DNA of 64,000 nucleotides, taken from positions 62,001-126,000 of the forward strand of contig JAFSIV010000004.1 in NCBI GenBank assembly GCA_017439585.1. Reading direction: 5' to 3'. The translations under genes and the position numbers were made by a program. Within the stretch, counting starts at the first letter, position 1, and the number at the start of each line of letters is the position of its first letter. Positions 26,742 through 34,356 of this stretch are shown in pieces. The DNA is from Clostridia bacterium (GTDB lineage Bacteria > Bacillota > Clostridia > Oscillospirales > Acutalibacteraceae). Below the pieces are notes generated by a model. That model did not search any database and was not told the DNA's origin. It saw nothing but the letters and a program-made list of their open reading frames with translations.

Positions 26742-27311
26742 TTAAGCTGCGCTTCTGATTTTCTTAATAGATACTAACGAAACTGCAATACCTGCTAAAA
26801 GAAGTGTGAAAGCGATAGGAGTGAAGTTATCAGAAGTTGGGTCAGACTTAGGAGGCTCGGTTGAACCGGCTTTTTCTTTGAGAACTAAAACAAAATTACC
26901 TAATGAAGGGAATTTAGCTTTTATAGTTCCGTTGCCCATAGTAGCTTCAATCTTAACAATTTTACCGTCAGCACCCTTGAATAAGATATATCCCTCGTTT
27001 GTAGCTTTAATACCGTTTGCAGTGAAGGTTACATCTATTGGGTATTTTGGATTTCCGCTGCCTTTAAGAATGATTTTTTTGTGGTCGGCAATTTTTTCAT
27101 TGTTTCCGATTTCTTTTTCATAGGCATCGGTGCTTTCGTCTGTATCAACAACTTGGAGTTCCCAAGATGTTCCGTTGGCATCGGTACCGGTAGCTTCAGT
27201 AATAATACCTTCGGTTTTTTCAGGGGAGATAGTTGTTGCTGCGAAAGCAGTTGTTGTAAAAGCTGAAACTGCTAATACAACGGTTAAGAGGATTGCTAAT
27301 ACTTTTTTCAT
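26742..27311 (-). CDS. Small secreted surface protein with a sorting-signal-like C-terminus
   Basis: 189 residues. A signal peptide (about 1-25, cleavage likely after AFA) precedes a mature domain of about 130 residues with no recognised fold. The C-terminus has a proline/serine linker, then PTSDNFTPIAF, a hydrophobic helix and the charged end IKKIRSAA. This is the architecture of a cell-wall sorting signal, with PTSDN in the place where clostridial surface proteins often read PxTGDN. It lies 19 bases after an LCP gene and in the same operon as a class B sortase, so it is a candidate substrate. A plain C-terminal membrane anchor is the alternative. Confidence 0.7.
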   Translation of the reverse strand: MKKVLAILLTVVLAVSAFTTTAFAATTISPEKTEGIITEATGTDANGTSWELQVVDTDESTDAYEKEIGNNEKIADHKKIILKGSGNPKYPIDVTFTANGIKATNEGYILFKGADGKIVKIEATMGNGTIKAKFPSLGNFVLVLKEKAGSTEPPKSDPTSDNFTPIAFTLLLAGIAVSLVSIKKIRSAA

Positions 27312-27330
27312 TTTTCATTTTCCTTTCAGT

Positions 27331-28353
27331 TTATTTTTGTTTAATGTAAAATGTATTTAAAATTAAATTATACAACTGATTTTCGTCAGGCATAAAGGTT
27401 TCGTATTTACCGTCGCTTCCATAAGTGCCTTCAATGTCTAAAAATTTAAACTCACATTCCATAGCCTCGGAAGCTAAATAAGTTGCACTTGCGGCGGTAA
27501 CATTTGTAACCGTATTAGATGCTAGTTTGTTATACATTTTTATTGGCAAAGATAAATCCTTTAAATATGCGCTTTTTGTTTTAGAAACAAAGCTTGAAAC
27601 AAAAGCCTTTTGCCTTGCAACACGAGGAGCGTTACTTTCGCCTCGGTATCTTAAATATTTAAGAGCATTTTTGCCGGTTATCGTAACTGTATTACCCGGT
27701 TTCATAGCAGAACTGATTGAGGTTAAGTCTTCCGTAATAGTAACCGGAACGCCGCCTACTGAATCAACAATTTCTTCTACGCTGTTCATAAATATCGTAT
27801 AATATCCGTTTATAGGTATACCGTAAAGCAATCTCGATACTGAATTTGCGGTATTTTCGGAAGCTTTTTTATCATCTGAGCTATAAGTATAAGAAAGACA
27901 TATTTGTTCATTTTGTTTTCCAATGAAACTTCCGTTTATTCCGTAAACATCAACATCAACAAGAGTATTTCTCGAAATAGATATAATATTTACTTTATTG
28001 GATTTAGTATCAATCGAAATAAGATAAAGAGCGTCAGCCTGGTGGAGCTTAGAGGAATCAGAGCTTTTTCGGTCTATTCCTAAAAGCAATATGTTTATAA
28101 GCTCTGAGTTATAGTTATAAGCTTCGCCGTTATAGTATGCATCGGCATCTTCGGGAACAACTTCATCTTCCAAAGCGGGCAGAGAAGGGGAAATGTCTCC
28201 CGTATTGCCTCTTAGCTTTGATTCACCGATTTTTAAAAATATAAAAAATGCTGAAATAAATATTAAAATAATTGCAAGAATAACCGATAGAATTATAATT
28301 AGTTTTTTAGATTTTTTTTTGGATTTAACTTCCGAATTGTTCTCTGCTGTCAT
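27331..28353 (-). CDS. LytR-CpsA-Psr (LCP) family protein
   Basis: Enzymes of this family transfer wall teichoic acid or capsule polymers from undecaprenyl carriers to peptidoglycan. 340 residues: N-terminal membrane helix (about 19-42), linker, and the LCP domain with INILLLGIDRK, ADALYLISIDTKSNKVNIISISRNT and the catalytic arginine region ALKYLRYRG, then ARQKAFV. A good AAGGAG precedes the ATG. The start lies inside the end of the upstream sortase gene (29-nt overlap), so the two are translationally coupled. Confidence 0.92.
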   Translation of the reverse strand: MTAENNSEVKSKKKSKKLIIILSVILAIILIFISAFFIFLKIGESKLRGNTGDISPSLPALEDEVVPEDADAYYNGEAYNYNSELINILLLGIDRKSSDSSKLHQADALYLISIDTKSNKVNIISISRNTLVDVDVYGINGSFIGKQNEQICLSYTYSSDDKKASENTANSVSRLLYGIPINGYYTIFMNSVEEIVDSVGGVPVTITEDLTSISSAMKPGNTVTITGKNALKYLRYRGESNAPRVARQKAFVSSFVSKTKSAYLKDLSLPIKMYNKLASNTVTNVTAASATYLASEAMECEFKFLDIEGTYGSDGKYETFMPDENQLYNLILNTFYIKQK

Positions 28354-29110
28354 AAATTAAAACTCCTTGAACTAAATAACGTTCATTATCGTTGCTAGTA
28401 CAAGTTGAAAGGGTTATGATTTTATCGTTTTCGGTAACGGCTATATCGTGTTTGATATTAGCGCTGACCTTTCTGGTACTAAAAATCATATCAAGATATT
28501 CTTTTCTAACATTAATATCAGAGAAATCAAAGTTTAAAAGAATATGCCTATCATCAAAAACATAAGCGGCAAATATTTCATATTTTAAAATTCTGCCCGG
28601 CATATATATATTAATGTATCTGTTTTGTTCAAAAAAGGTATTGTCTCTAAATTTTTTGAGACTACCGAACATGGTGCCGTTTCGCATATTATGCCCATAA
28701 ACTACCGTATTGAAATCATTAAATTCCATATCATTATAATTATGGGTGTAAATAGCACCGTATTTTGATTTTTTAAGGTCAACCGAATGGGTTAGATAAA
28801 ACCTATCATTATTGGGATTTCTTAAAATAGGATAATCAATAACCATACCCGGAATATTTATCCAAGCATAAATATCGGGATTCTGCTTTTTTAGTTTTTT
28901 GAAATCTACCGGAGTTTCTACCTCAGGTTCGGCAGAAGAAGTATCATCTGTACTAACAGTAACCTCGTCTTTAAAATCATCCATTTTATCGGATTCGATT
29001 TTTAAATATATAAAATAAGAGGCAGAGGTTATAACACAGAGCAAAGCGATAATCAAGATAATTATCCAGATTTTCTTCTTACGCGATTTTTCCGTAACCT
29101 TTTCCCCCAT
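28325..29110 (-). CDS. Class B sortase (second copy)
   Basis: 261 residues. One membrane segment (about 13-35), a Thr/Ser/Glu-rich stalk, then the sortase fold: PDIYAWINIPGMVIDYPILR, KYGAIYTHNYND, catalytic H140 (VVYGHNM) and C237 (LSTCTSN) with the Arg of NERYLVQG. More divergent from the first copy than a recent duplicate would be; the shared blocks are NGxMFGxLKK and the active site. The ATG lacks a clear Shine-Dalgarno, and its transcript leader is short (about 29 nt). Confidence 0.92.
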   Translation of the reverse strand: MGEKVTEKSRKKKIWIIILIIALLCVITSASYFIYLKIESDKMDDFKDEVTVSTDDTSSAEPEVETPVDFKKLKKQNPDIYAWINIPGMVIDYPILRNPNNDRFYLTHSVDLKKSKYGAIYTHNYNDMEFNDFNTVVYGHNMRNGTMFGSLKKFRDNTFFEQNRYINIYMPGRILKYEIFAAYVFDDRHILLNFDFSDINVRKEYLDMIFSTRKVSANIKHDIAVTENDKIITLSTCTSNDNERYLVQGVLIYDSREQFGS

Positions 29111-29145
29111 ATATTTAATTTTGAAATATAAACTTTCACAAAGTA

Positions 29146-29174
29146 ATTATATCATTTAAGACTTTAAAAGTCAA
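29146..29174 (-). promoter_or_regulatory. Sigma-A promoter of the sortase B/LCP operon
   Basis: TTGACT (29169-29174), 17 bases, TATAAT (29146-29151) on the minus strand, just after the terminator of the preceding operon. Confidence 0.8.
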
Positions 29175-29177
29175 CAC

Positions 29178-29208
29178 AAAAAACGCCAAAAAATAATTGG
29201 CGTTTTTT
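29178..29208 (-). terminator. Terminator of the three-small-gene operon
   Basis: AAAAAACGCCAA with its complement TTGGCGTTTTTT, separated by 7 bases, immediately after the stop of the last small gene. Confidence 0.85.
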
Positions 29209-29210
29209 AC

Positions 29211-29564
29211 CTATATTAATATATAAATTAATGCAAATAACAAAAGTTTATCTGATTTTTCGCTAAATAAAATAAGCAAAAGACCTATTATAAGTGCAGA
29301 ATCGCTATCCTTAAACAAACCATCCAGCATTGGTATTCCAAAAGAAGAATTTGAATTTTGAGTTTTTTGGGGTTTAGGCGGTTCGGGAATATGACTGGTA
29401 TTTTTTGGAGTTTCGTTTTGATTGTTTTCAGGCATTTTAACGAAAGAGGGAACAGGAGGCATTTTGTGACTCTCTTTTTTTGTATGCTCCATAGATTTTT
29501 TGTTCATTTGTTTCATTCTTTCAATGGCTGCTTGCTGTTCGAATAAAAATTCTTTTTCGGTCAA
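29211..29564 (-). CDS. Conserved-looking small protein with a hydrophobic C-terminus
   Basis: 117 residues, not assigned to a named family. A charged, methionine- and lysine-rich N-terminal helix is followed by a Pro/Asn/Ser-rich linker (about 40-75). The C-terminal segment has two short hydrophobic stretches, SALIIGLLLILFSEKSDKLL and FALIYILI, broken by a charged SEKSDK turn. Short C-terminal hairpins of this type are common in clostridial hypothetical proteins. Preceded by a GGGGAGGT-type site. Last gene of a three-gene operon; function unknown. Confidence 0.75.
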   Translation of the reverse strand: MTEKEFLFEQQAAIERMKQMNKKSMEHTKKESHKMPPVPSFVKMPENNQNETPKNTSHIPEPPKPQKTQNSNSSFGIPMLDGLFKDSDSALIIGLLLILFSEKSDKLLLFALIYILI

Positions 29565-29582
29565 AAAAATACCTCCCCGAAA

Positions 29583-29927
29583 TTAAAAATTAAGAATACC
29601 GCTTTCTCTTAAAATAGGCAAAATTTCAATAACCCGCAAAATTTTAATGGCGGTATCAACCTTTTCCTGCTTTGGAGCACTTAAATGGGGTTTTAAAGCG
29701 GTTAAAAGCTGAGCTCTGGGGTCAGAGCTTGCCGAATTGAATTTGCTTACAATATTCATTAGCGAGGCTATATCTATATCGCCGAGAAGTGAGGAAAAAT
29801 CGCCTAAGCTTGACGGAGCTTCGGGCTTTTTTTGTTCTCCTAGTATGCTTTCTGCCATTTGCTTTACTCGCTTCATACTTTCCTCGTCGTTTAAAATATT
29901 CGCCAGTTTTTCACTTAAATCATCCAT
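29583..29927 (-). CDS. Small helical protein of unknown function
   Basis: 114 residues, predicted almost wholly alpha-helical, no signal peptide. The N-terminal half is acidic (MDDLSEKLANILNDEESMKR); the C-terminal half reads LLTALKPHLSAPKQEKVDTA then IKILRVIEILPILRESG. The ATG at 29927 is chosen because GGAGG lies five bases upstream; it overlaps the preceding gene by 8 nt (ATGGATGA). The middle gene of a tight three-gene set. Not recognised. Confidence 0.75.
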   Translation of the reverse strand: MDDLSEKLANILNDEESMKRVKQMAESILGEQKKPEAPSSLGDFSSLLGDIDIASLMNIVSKFNSASSDPRAQLLTALKPHLSAPKQEKVDTAIKILRVIEILPILRESGILNF

Positions 29928-30120
29928 TTTTTCCTCCAAGAGCCTTCATTATTGCCGCCGCTTGCGGACTTTTTAAAATTTCGCTTAAAGCATTTTTATC
30001 ATTTAAAATTTCGTTTAACTTCTGCTTATCTTCATTAGACAAACTGTTTATAAGCTTATCGGTTTTACCTGATTTTGCGGCAGATAAAATATCCTTGTTC
30101 ATATTAAAATTATTGTTCAT
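29920..30120 (-). CDS. Very small helical protein of unknown function
   Basis: 66 residues beginning MNNNFNMNKDILSAAKSGKT, strongly helical, with alternating Lys and Asp/Glu and the C-terminal block SPQAAAIMKALGGKNG. CGGAGG lies upstream of the ATG. First gene of the set and translationally coupled to the next. No family recognised; intact coding, good ribosome sites and coupling support a real gene. Confidence 0.75.
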   Translation of the reverse strand: MNNNFNMNKDILSAAKSGKTDKLINSLSNEDKQKLNEILNDKNALSEILKSPQAAAIMKALGGKNG

Positions 30121-30131
30121 AAAAAACCTCC

Positions 30132-30160
30132 GTTGAAATTTAGGTGATATTGTTATATAA
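30132..30160 (+). promoter_or_regulatory. Sigma-A promoter of the phosphodiesterase gene
   Basis: TTGAAA (30132-30137), 17 bases, TATAAT (30155-30160). Confidence 0.75.
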
Positions 30161-30203
30161 TATGTTAAAAATAGAATTTATAGAATAGATAAGGTTTAAT
30201 TTT

Positions 30204-30677
30204 ATGCGTATAGTTGTAATTTCTGATTCTCATAGGCAAACAAGGGTTATAGATAAAATTTTAAGCTCTGAGCTTGATGCCAAGCATGTTTTCTTTTTAG
30301 GAGATAATGCGGCAGATATTGAGGACTTTGAATTTATTTATCCGAATTTCAATTTTCATACCGTTTGCGGAAACTGCGATTTTGCAAGTCTGCTTCCAAC
30401 TATGGGTTTAGAAACAGTTAACGGAAAGCGGATATTATATACTCATGGTCATACCCTTTCAGTTAAATCGGGAACAGGGCATTTGATAGAATTGGCTAAG
30501 AAAAATAACTGTGATATTATTTTATACGGACATACTCATATCCCTCAAATATTATATGAAGACGGAATATATATTGTGAATCCCGGCTCTTGTTCAAGGT
30601 CGAGAGAGGGAGGCAATTCTTATGCTGTTATTGATATAACCGAGCAGGGAATAATGCCGATTATAAAAAGAATTTAA
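30204..30677 (+). CDS. YfcE/MJ0936-type metallophosphodiesterase
   Basis: A 157-residue calcineurin-like phosphoesterase of the small YfcE family, which hydrolyses phosphodiesters with Mn or Ni. All metal-ligand blocks are present in order: VVISDSHR, FFLGDNAAD, VCGNCDF, YTHGH and LYGHTHIPQ, then the family-typical IVNPGSCSRSREGG. Single-gene unit with its own promoter and a strong terminator after it. The physiological substrate is unknown for the family. Confidence 0.9.
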   Translation: MRIVVISDSHRQTRVIDKILSSELDAKHVFFLGDNAADIEDFEFIYPNFNFHTVCGNCDFASLLPTMGLETVNGKRILYTHGHTLSVKSGTGHLIELAKKNNCDIILYGHTHIPQILYEDGIYIVNPGSCSRSREGGNSYAVIDITEQGIMPIIKRI

Positions 30678-30690
30678 TATGAATTTATAA

Positions 30691-30728
30691 AAAACAGGGC
30701 TGTCTCAAATTTTGAGACAGCCCTGTTT
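30691..30728. terminator. Long bidirectional terminator
   Basis: An 18-bp near-perfect stem (AAACAGGGCTGTCTCAAA and complement) with a minimal loop. T-runs on both strands serve the phosphodiesterase and the end of the purine-operon side. Confidence 0.85.
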
Positions 30729-30744
30729 GGCTTTTTAAGTTTAA

Positions 30745-32637
30745 TTAAAAATCAACATTTACAATAAATCTGAAAGATACTCTGCGGGAAGCCGCTAAAT
30801 CAACCTCACCGTTTTTATCGTAAACAGGCTTACTGTTGGAATAACCAACATTTTCTAATGATTTGCTAATCTTAGAAACATCAACACCTGTTTCGGCAGA
30901 TATACAATAGTTTTTAACATTTAAAGCTCTTTGCTCAGATAATTGCAAACCGCTGGCATAGGTGCTTCCCTTAATAGGAGCGATATGACCTTCAACCATT
31001 GTTTTTGAGATAAAGCCTTCATATTTCGGGGAGAATGCAACGGTTGTATAAGCTTTTATAAATTTATTGAGGAATGATTTACCGTTTGCAGTAAGCTCAG
31101 CAGAATCTCCGCCAAATAAAACCGAGGAATCAAGCAAGATTTCACCTGTTTCTTTATTAACGGTTGCATTAATGCCTTCCTTTTTGAATTCGGCAATAAG
31201 TTCATCAAAAAGACTGTTTTTCTTATTTATAACTTCCTCTAACTGTTTACCTGAAACTACCAAATAAACATCTGCACCGCCGTTGTATTTAGCATAAACA
31301 TAGTATGCTAATGATCTTCTTGAAATGCTTGCGTAATCTTTATAGCCTTCCAATAACTTTTTACCGGTCATAGCATCAACTAAATCATATAGAGAATTGG
31401 AGTTATTGGTTTTAACAATCCAAGGAGCAAAGTGATAACCTTTTATAGTATAATCCTTGTCTTTATAAGAATAATAATAGGTGTCATCATCAACTTTTTT
31501 AGAAGCGAGAAATTCACCGCTAAAAACATAATTCTTTTTATTATCTCCAGGTCCGTTGAAGAAAACATCACCATTTTTATCAATTATGGTATAATATTTG
31601 TCATCTCTAAGCATCCAGTTTTGACCGAACATTTTGTCATAGTATACAGATTCATAATTTCCTTTAAGAACGGTTTCGCCTTTTAAATTATAAACCTTAT
31701 TATCAACATGGATAAGCTCGCCATAGATAGTGATATATTCATCAAATTCAGAGGAAATGATTTTTCCTGTGTTATCCATAACTACATATTTTGAACTGCC
31801 ATCCGCATATTTGCTTGCAACAAAATATCCGTTGCTCTTACCGCTTGGAGTAAATCCGGTTAGATCATAGTTAAACATTAATTTGCCATCGGCATCGTAC
31901 ATTTCGCCTACCTTACCTTCAATAGCGTATGTACCGTCTTCATATAATTTAGCACTATCGGGTAAAGCTTCACCATTTTCATTGATTTTGATGGTTTTAT
32001 TTTCTTCATTTGTAAATTGAATGTATCTTCCGCAAGCCGAAATAGTTGTTTTCTTAGTGCCTGTTGCTCCGGGAACTAGTTTATTTGTTACAATATCAAA
32101 TACATACCAGTTGCCGTTATACCATGTATCATAGGAATTGCCAAAACAGCTAAGACCTGTATTAGTAAAGCTTAATATAGCTTCATCTTTAATAACAGTA
32201 CGAGAATTTCCTTTGGCAACAAGGATATAACGATCATTTAAAACACTAAATGTAGCATATCCTGAAACAATGGTTTTTCCTTTGCCATCAATGAGATAAG
32301 ATGCATTTAAGCTTGCAATATCATTTTCGTTTGCTGCAACAACTTTTGTAACCTCAAAATAATTACCTCTTGGAGTTACATCGGCGAATATTGCACCTGT
32401 GTCATACGCACCGTTATAAGACATAACACCCCAAAGGTCATTTTCGCCTTTATAGTAAAGACCGCCCTCGGCAGTTGTGAAATTGTCTCGATTTACAGTT
32501 CCAACCTTTTCGGCAACAAGGTATTCGGTAAACACACCGTTTACAACATTGTTGTTTTTGTCAACAGCTTTGCCGCATCCTGCAAACAAAGAAACCATTA
32601 AAAGAGCTGTTAGGGTTAATGCTAATAATTTTTTCAT
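30745..32637 (-). CDS. Lipoprotein with WG-like repeats and a C-terminal OmpA-like domain
   Basis: 630 residues. A lipoprotein signal ends in LFAGC with the lipidated C21. The middle (about 40-430) is made of beta-strand units such as DLWGVMSYNG and YTIIDKNGDVFF, resembling WG/KWG repeats that form beta-propellers. From about residue 505 an OmpA/MotB-like peptidoglycan-binding domain follows: LLDSSVLFGGDSAELTANGK, LQLSEQRALNVKNYC, VGYSNSKPV and AASRRVSFRFIV. Such a protein would tether the membrane surface to peptidoglycan. AAGGAG precedes the ATG. It starts 30 bases after fhs with no visible terminator, so it may be cotranscribed with the purine genes. Confidence 0.8.
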   Translation of the reverse strand: MKKLLALTLTALLMVSLFAGCGKAVDKNNNVVNGVFTEYLVAEKVGTVNRDNFTTAEGGLYYKGENDLWGVMSYNGAYDTGAIFADVTPRGNYFEVTKVVAANENDIASLNASYLIDGKGKTIVSGYATFSVLNDRYILVAKGNSRTVIKDEAILSFTNTGLSCFGNSYDTWYNGNWYVFDIVTNKLVPGATGTKKTTISACGRYIQFTNEENKTIKINENGEALPDSAKLYEDGTYAIEGKVGEMYDADGKLMFNYDLTGFTPSGKSNGYFVASKYADGSSKYVVMDNTGKIISSEFDEYITIYGELIHVDNKVYNLKGETVLKGNYESVYYDKMFGQNWMLRDDKYYTIIDKNGDVFFNGPGDNKKNYVFSGEFLASKKVDDDTYYYSYKDKDYTIKGYHFAPWIVKTNNSNSLYDLVDAMTGKKLLEGYKDYASISRRSLAYYVYAKYNGGADVYLVVSGKQLEEVINKKNSLFDELIAEFKKEGINATVNKETGEILLDSSVLFGGDSAELTANGKSFLNKFIKAYTTVAFSPKYEGFISKTMVEGHIAPIKGSTYASGLQLSEQRALNVKNYCISAETGVDVSKISKSLENVGYSNSKPVYDKNGEVDLAASRRVSFRFIVNVDF

Positions 32638-32667
32638 TTTTATCTCTCCTTATTAAAATAAATATTA

Positions 32668-34344
32668 TTAAAATAGACCGGTGATTTTACCGCTATTATC
32701 AATATCAATACGCTCTGCTGCGGGAACTTTTGGAAGTCCAGGCATGGTCATAATATCGCCTGTTAGAGCTACTATAAAGCCTGCGCCGGCAGAAATTTTA
32801 AGGTTTCTAACCGTAACCTTAAAGCCTTCGGGAGCGCCGAGCTTTGTTGCATCGTCTGAGAAGCTGTATTGAGTTTTTGCCATACAAATAGGACAGTTTT
32901 CAAATCCCATTTCGGCAAGCTTTTCTGCTTGCTTTTTAGCGTTAGGTGTTAAAATAACACCATCACCGCCGTAGACATTTCGAACAATGGCATCGATTTT
33001 TTCTTCAATAGTGCCGCCAAGTTCATAGCTGAAAGTGAAGTTGCCTTTTTCTTCTTCGCAAAGGCGAACAACCTCTTTTGCTAATTCCTCTCCGCCTTCG
33101 CCGCCTTTTGCCCAAACATCAGAAAGAACAACATTAACTTGGAGCTCTTTGCATTTTGAAATAATAAATTCAATTTCTTTATCAGTGTCGGTAGGGAAGC
33201 GGTTTATAGCCACAACGCAGGGAAGCTTATAAACATTTTTGATGTTCGAAACATGTCTTAAAAGGTTTGGAATACCCTTTTCAAGAGCTTCAAGGTTTTC
33301 CTCGTTTAATGCTTTTTTATCAAGACCACCATGCATTTTAAGAGCGCGAACAGTTGCAACCATAACAACTGCTGAGGGGGTGAGCCCTGCCATACGGCAT
33401 TTAATATCAAGGAATTTCTCTGCACCTAAATCAGCGCCAAAGCCGGCCTCGGTTATAGCATAATCGCCAAGCTTTAACGCTAGCTTGGTTGCGGTTACTG
33501 AGTTACAACCGTGAGCAATGTTTGCGAAAGGACCGCCGTGTACTAATGCAGGAGTGCCTTCGAGAGTTTGAACTAAATTTGGCTTGATAGCATCTTTAAG
33601 CAAAGCCGCCATAGCGCCTGCGGCATTTAGCATACCTGCGGTTACGGGTTGGTCATTAAAATCATAGCCAATAATTATGTTAGAAAGACGCTTTTTAAGG
33701 TCGTCAATATCAGAAGACAGACAAAGCACCGCCATAATTTCGCTTGCAACCGTAATATCAAAACCGTCCTCACGCGGAACACCGTTTACTCTGCCGCCCA
33801 AACCGTCGGTTACATATCTTAACTGACGGTCATTCATATCAACACAGCGTTTCCAGGTAATGCGTCTGGTATCAATACCTAGACTGTTTCCTTGGTGGAT
33901 ATGGTTATCGAGCATTGCGGCGAGAAGATTGTTTGCAGCGCCTATCGCGTGGAAGTCGCCTGTAAAATGGAGGTTAATATCCTCCATAGGAACAACCTGA
34001 GCATATCCGCCGCCTGCTGCACCGCCTTTAATACCGAAAACAGGACCTAAGGAGGGCTCTCTTAAAGCAACGCAAACCTTTTTGCCTATTCTTGACATAC
34101 CATCTGCAAGACCAATAGTAGTGGTGGTCTTACCCTCACCCGCAGGGGTGGGGGTAATAGCGGTTACTAAAATAAGCTTTCCGTCTTCTTTTTTGTTTTC
34201 TTTAACGATAGAAAGGTCGATTTTTGCTTTGAAATTACCGTATTGCTCTAAGTATTTTTGTTCAATACCTGCTTTTTCGGCAATTTCGGTGATAGGTTTC
34301 ATTTCACATTGTTGAGCTATTTCAATATCTGATAAATAAGCCAT
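32668..34344 (-). CDS. fhs: Formate--tetrahydrofolate ligase
   Basis: Makes 10-formyl-THF from formate, ATP and THF, the one-carbon donor for PurN and the AICAR transformylase encoded upstream. 558 residues, typical length. P-loop [16 protein letters not shown] near residue 66; [35 protein letters not shown] and [10 protein letters not shown] follow. The C-terminal [20 protein letters not shown] is characteristic. Lies 12 bases after purL. Confidence 0.97.
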   Translation of the reverse strand: MAYLSDIEIAQQCEMKPITEIAEKAGIEQKYLEQYGNFKAKIDLSIVKENKKEDGKLILVTAITPTPAGEGKTTTTIGLADGMSRIGKKVCVALREPSLGPVFGIKGGAAGGGYAQVVPMEDINLHFTGDFHAIGAANNLLAAMLDNHIHQGNSLGIDTRRITWKRCVDMNDRQLRYVTDGLGGRVNGVPREDGFDITVASEIMAVLCLSSDIDDLKKRLSNIIIGYDFNDQPVTAGMLNAAGAMAALLKDAIKPNLVQTLEGTPALVHGGPFANIAHGCNSVTATKLALKLGDYAITEAGFGADLGAEKFLDIKCRMAGLTPSAVVMVATVRALKMHGGLDKKALNEENLEALEKGIPNLLRHVSNIKNVYKLPCVVAINRFPTDTDKEIEFIISKCKELQVNVVLSDVWAKGGEGGEELAKEVVRLCEEEKGNFTFSYELGGTIEEKIDAIVRNVYGGDGVILTPNAKKQAEKLAEMGFENCPICMAKTQYSFSDDATKLGAPEGFKVTVRNLKISAGAGFIVALTGDIMTMPGLPKVPAAERIDIDNSGKITGLF

Positions 34345-34356
34345 TTTTATACCCTC

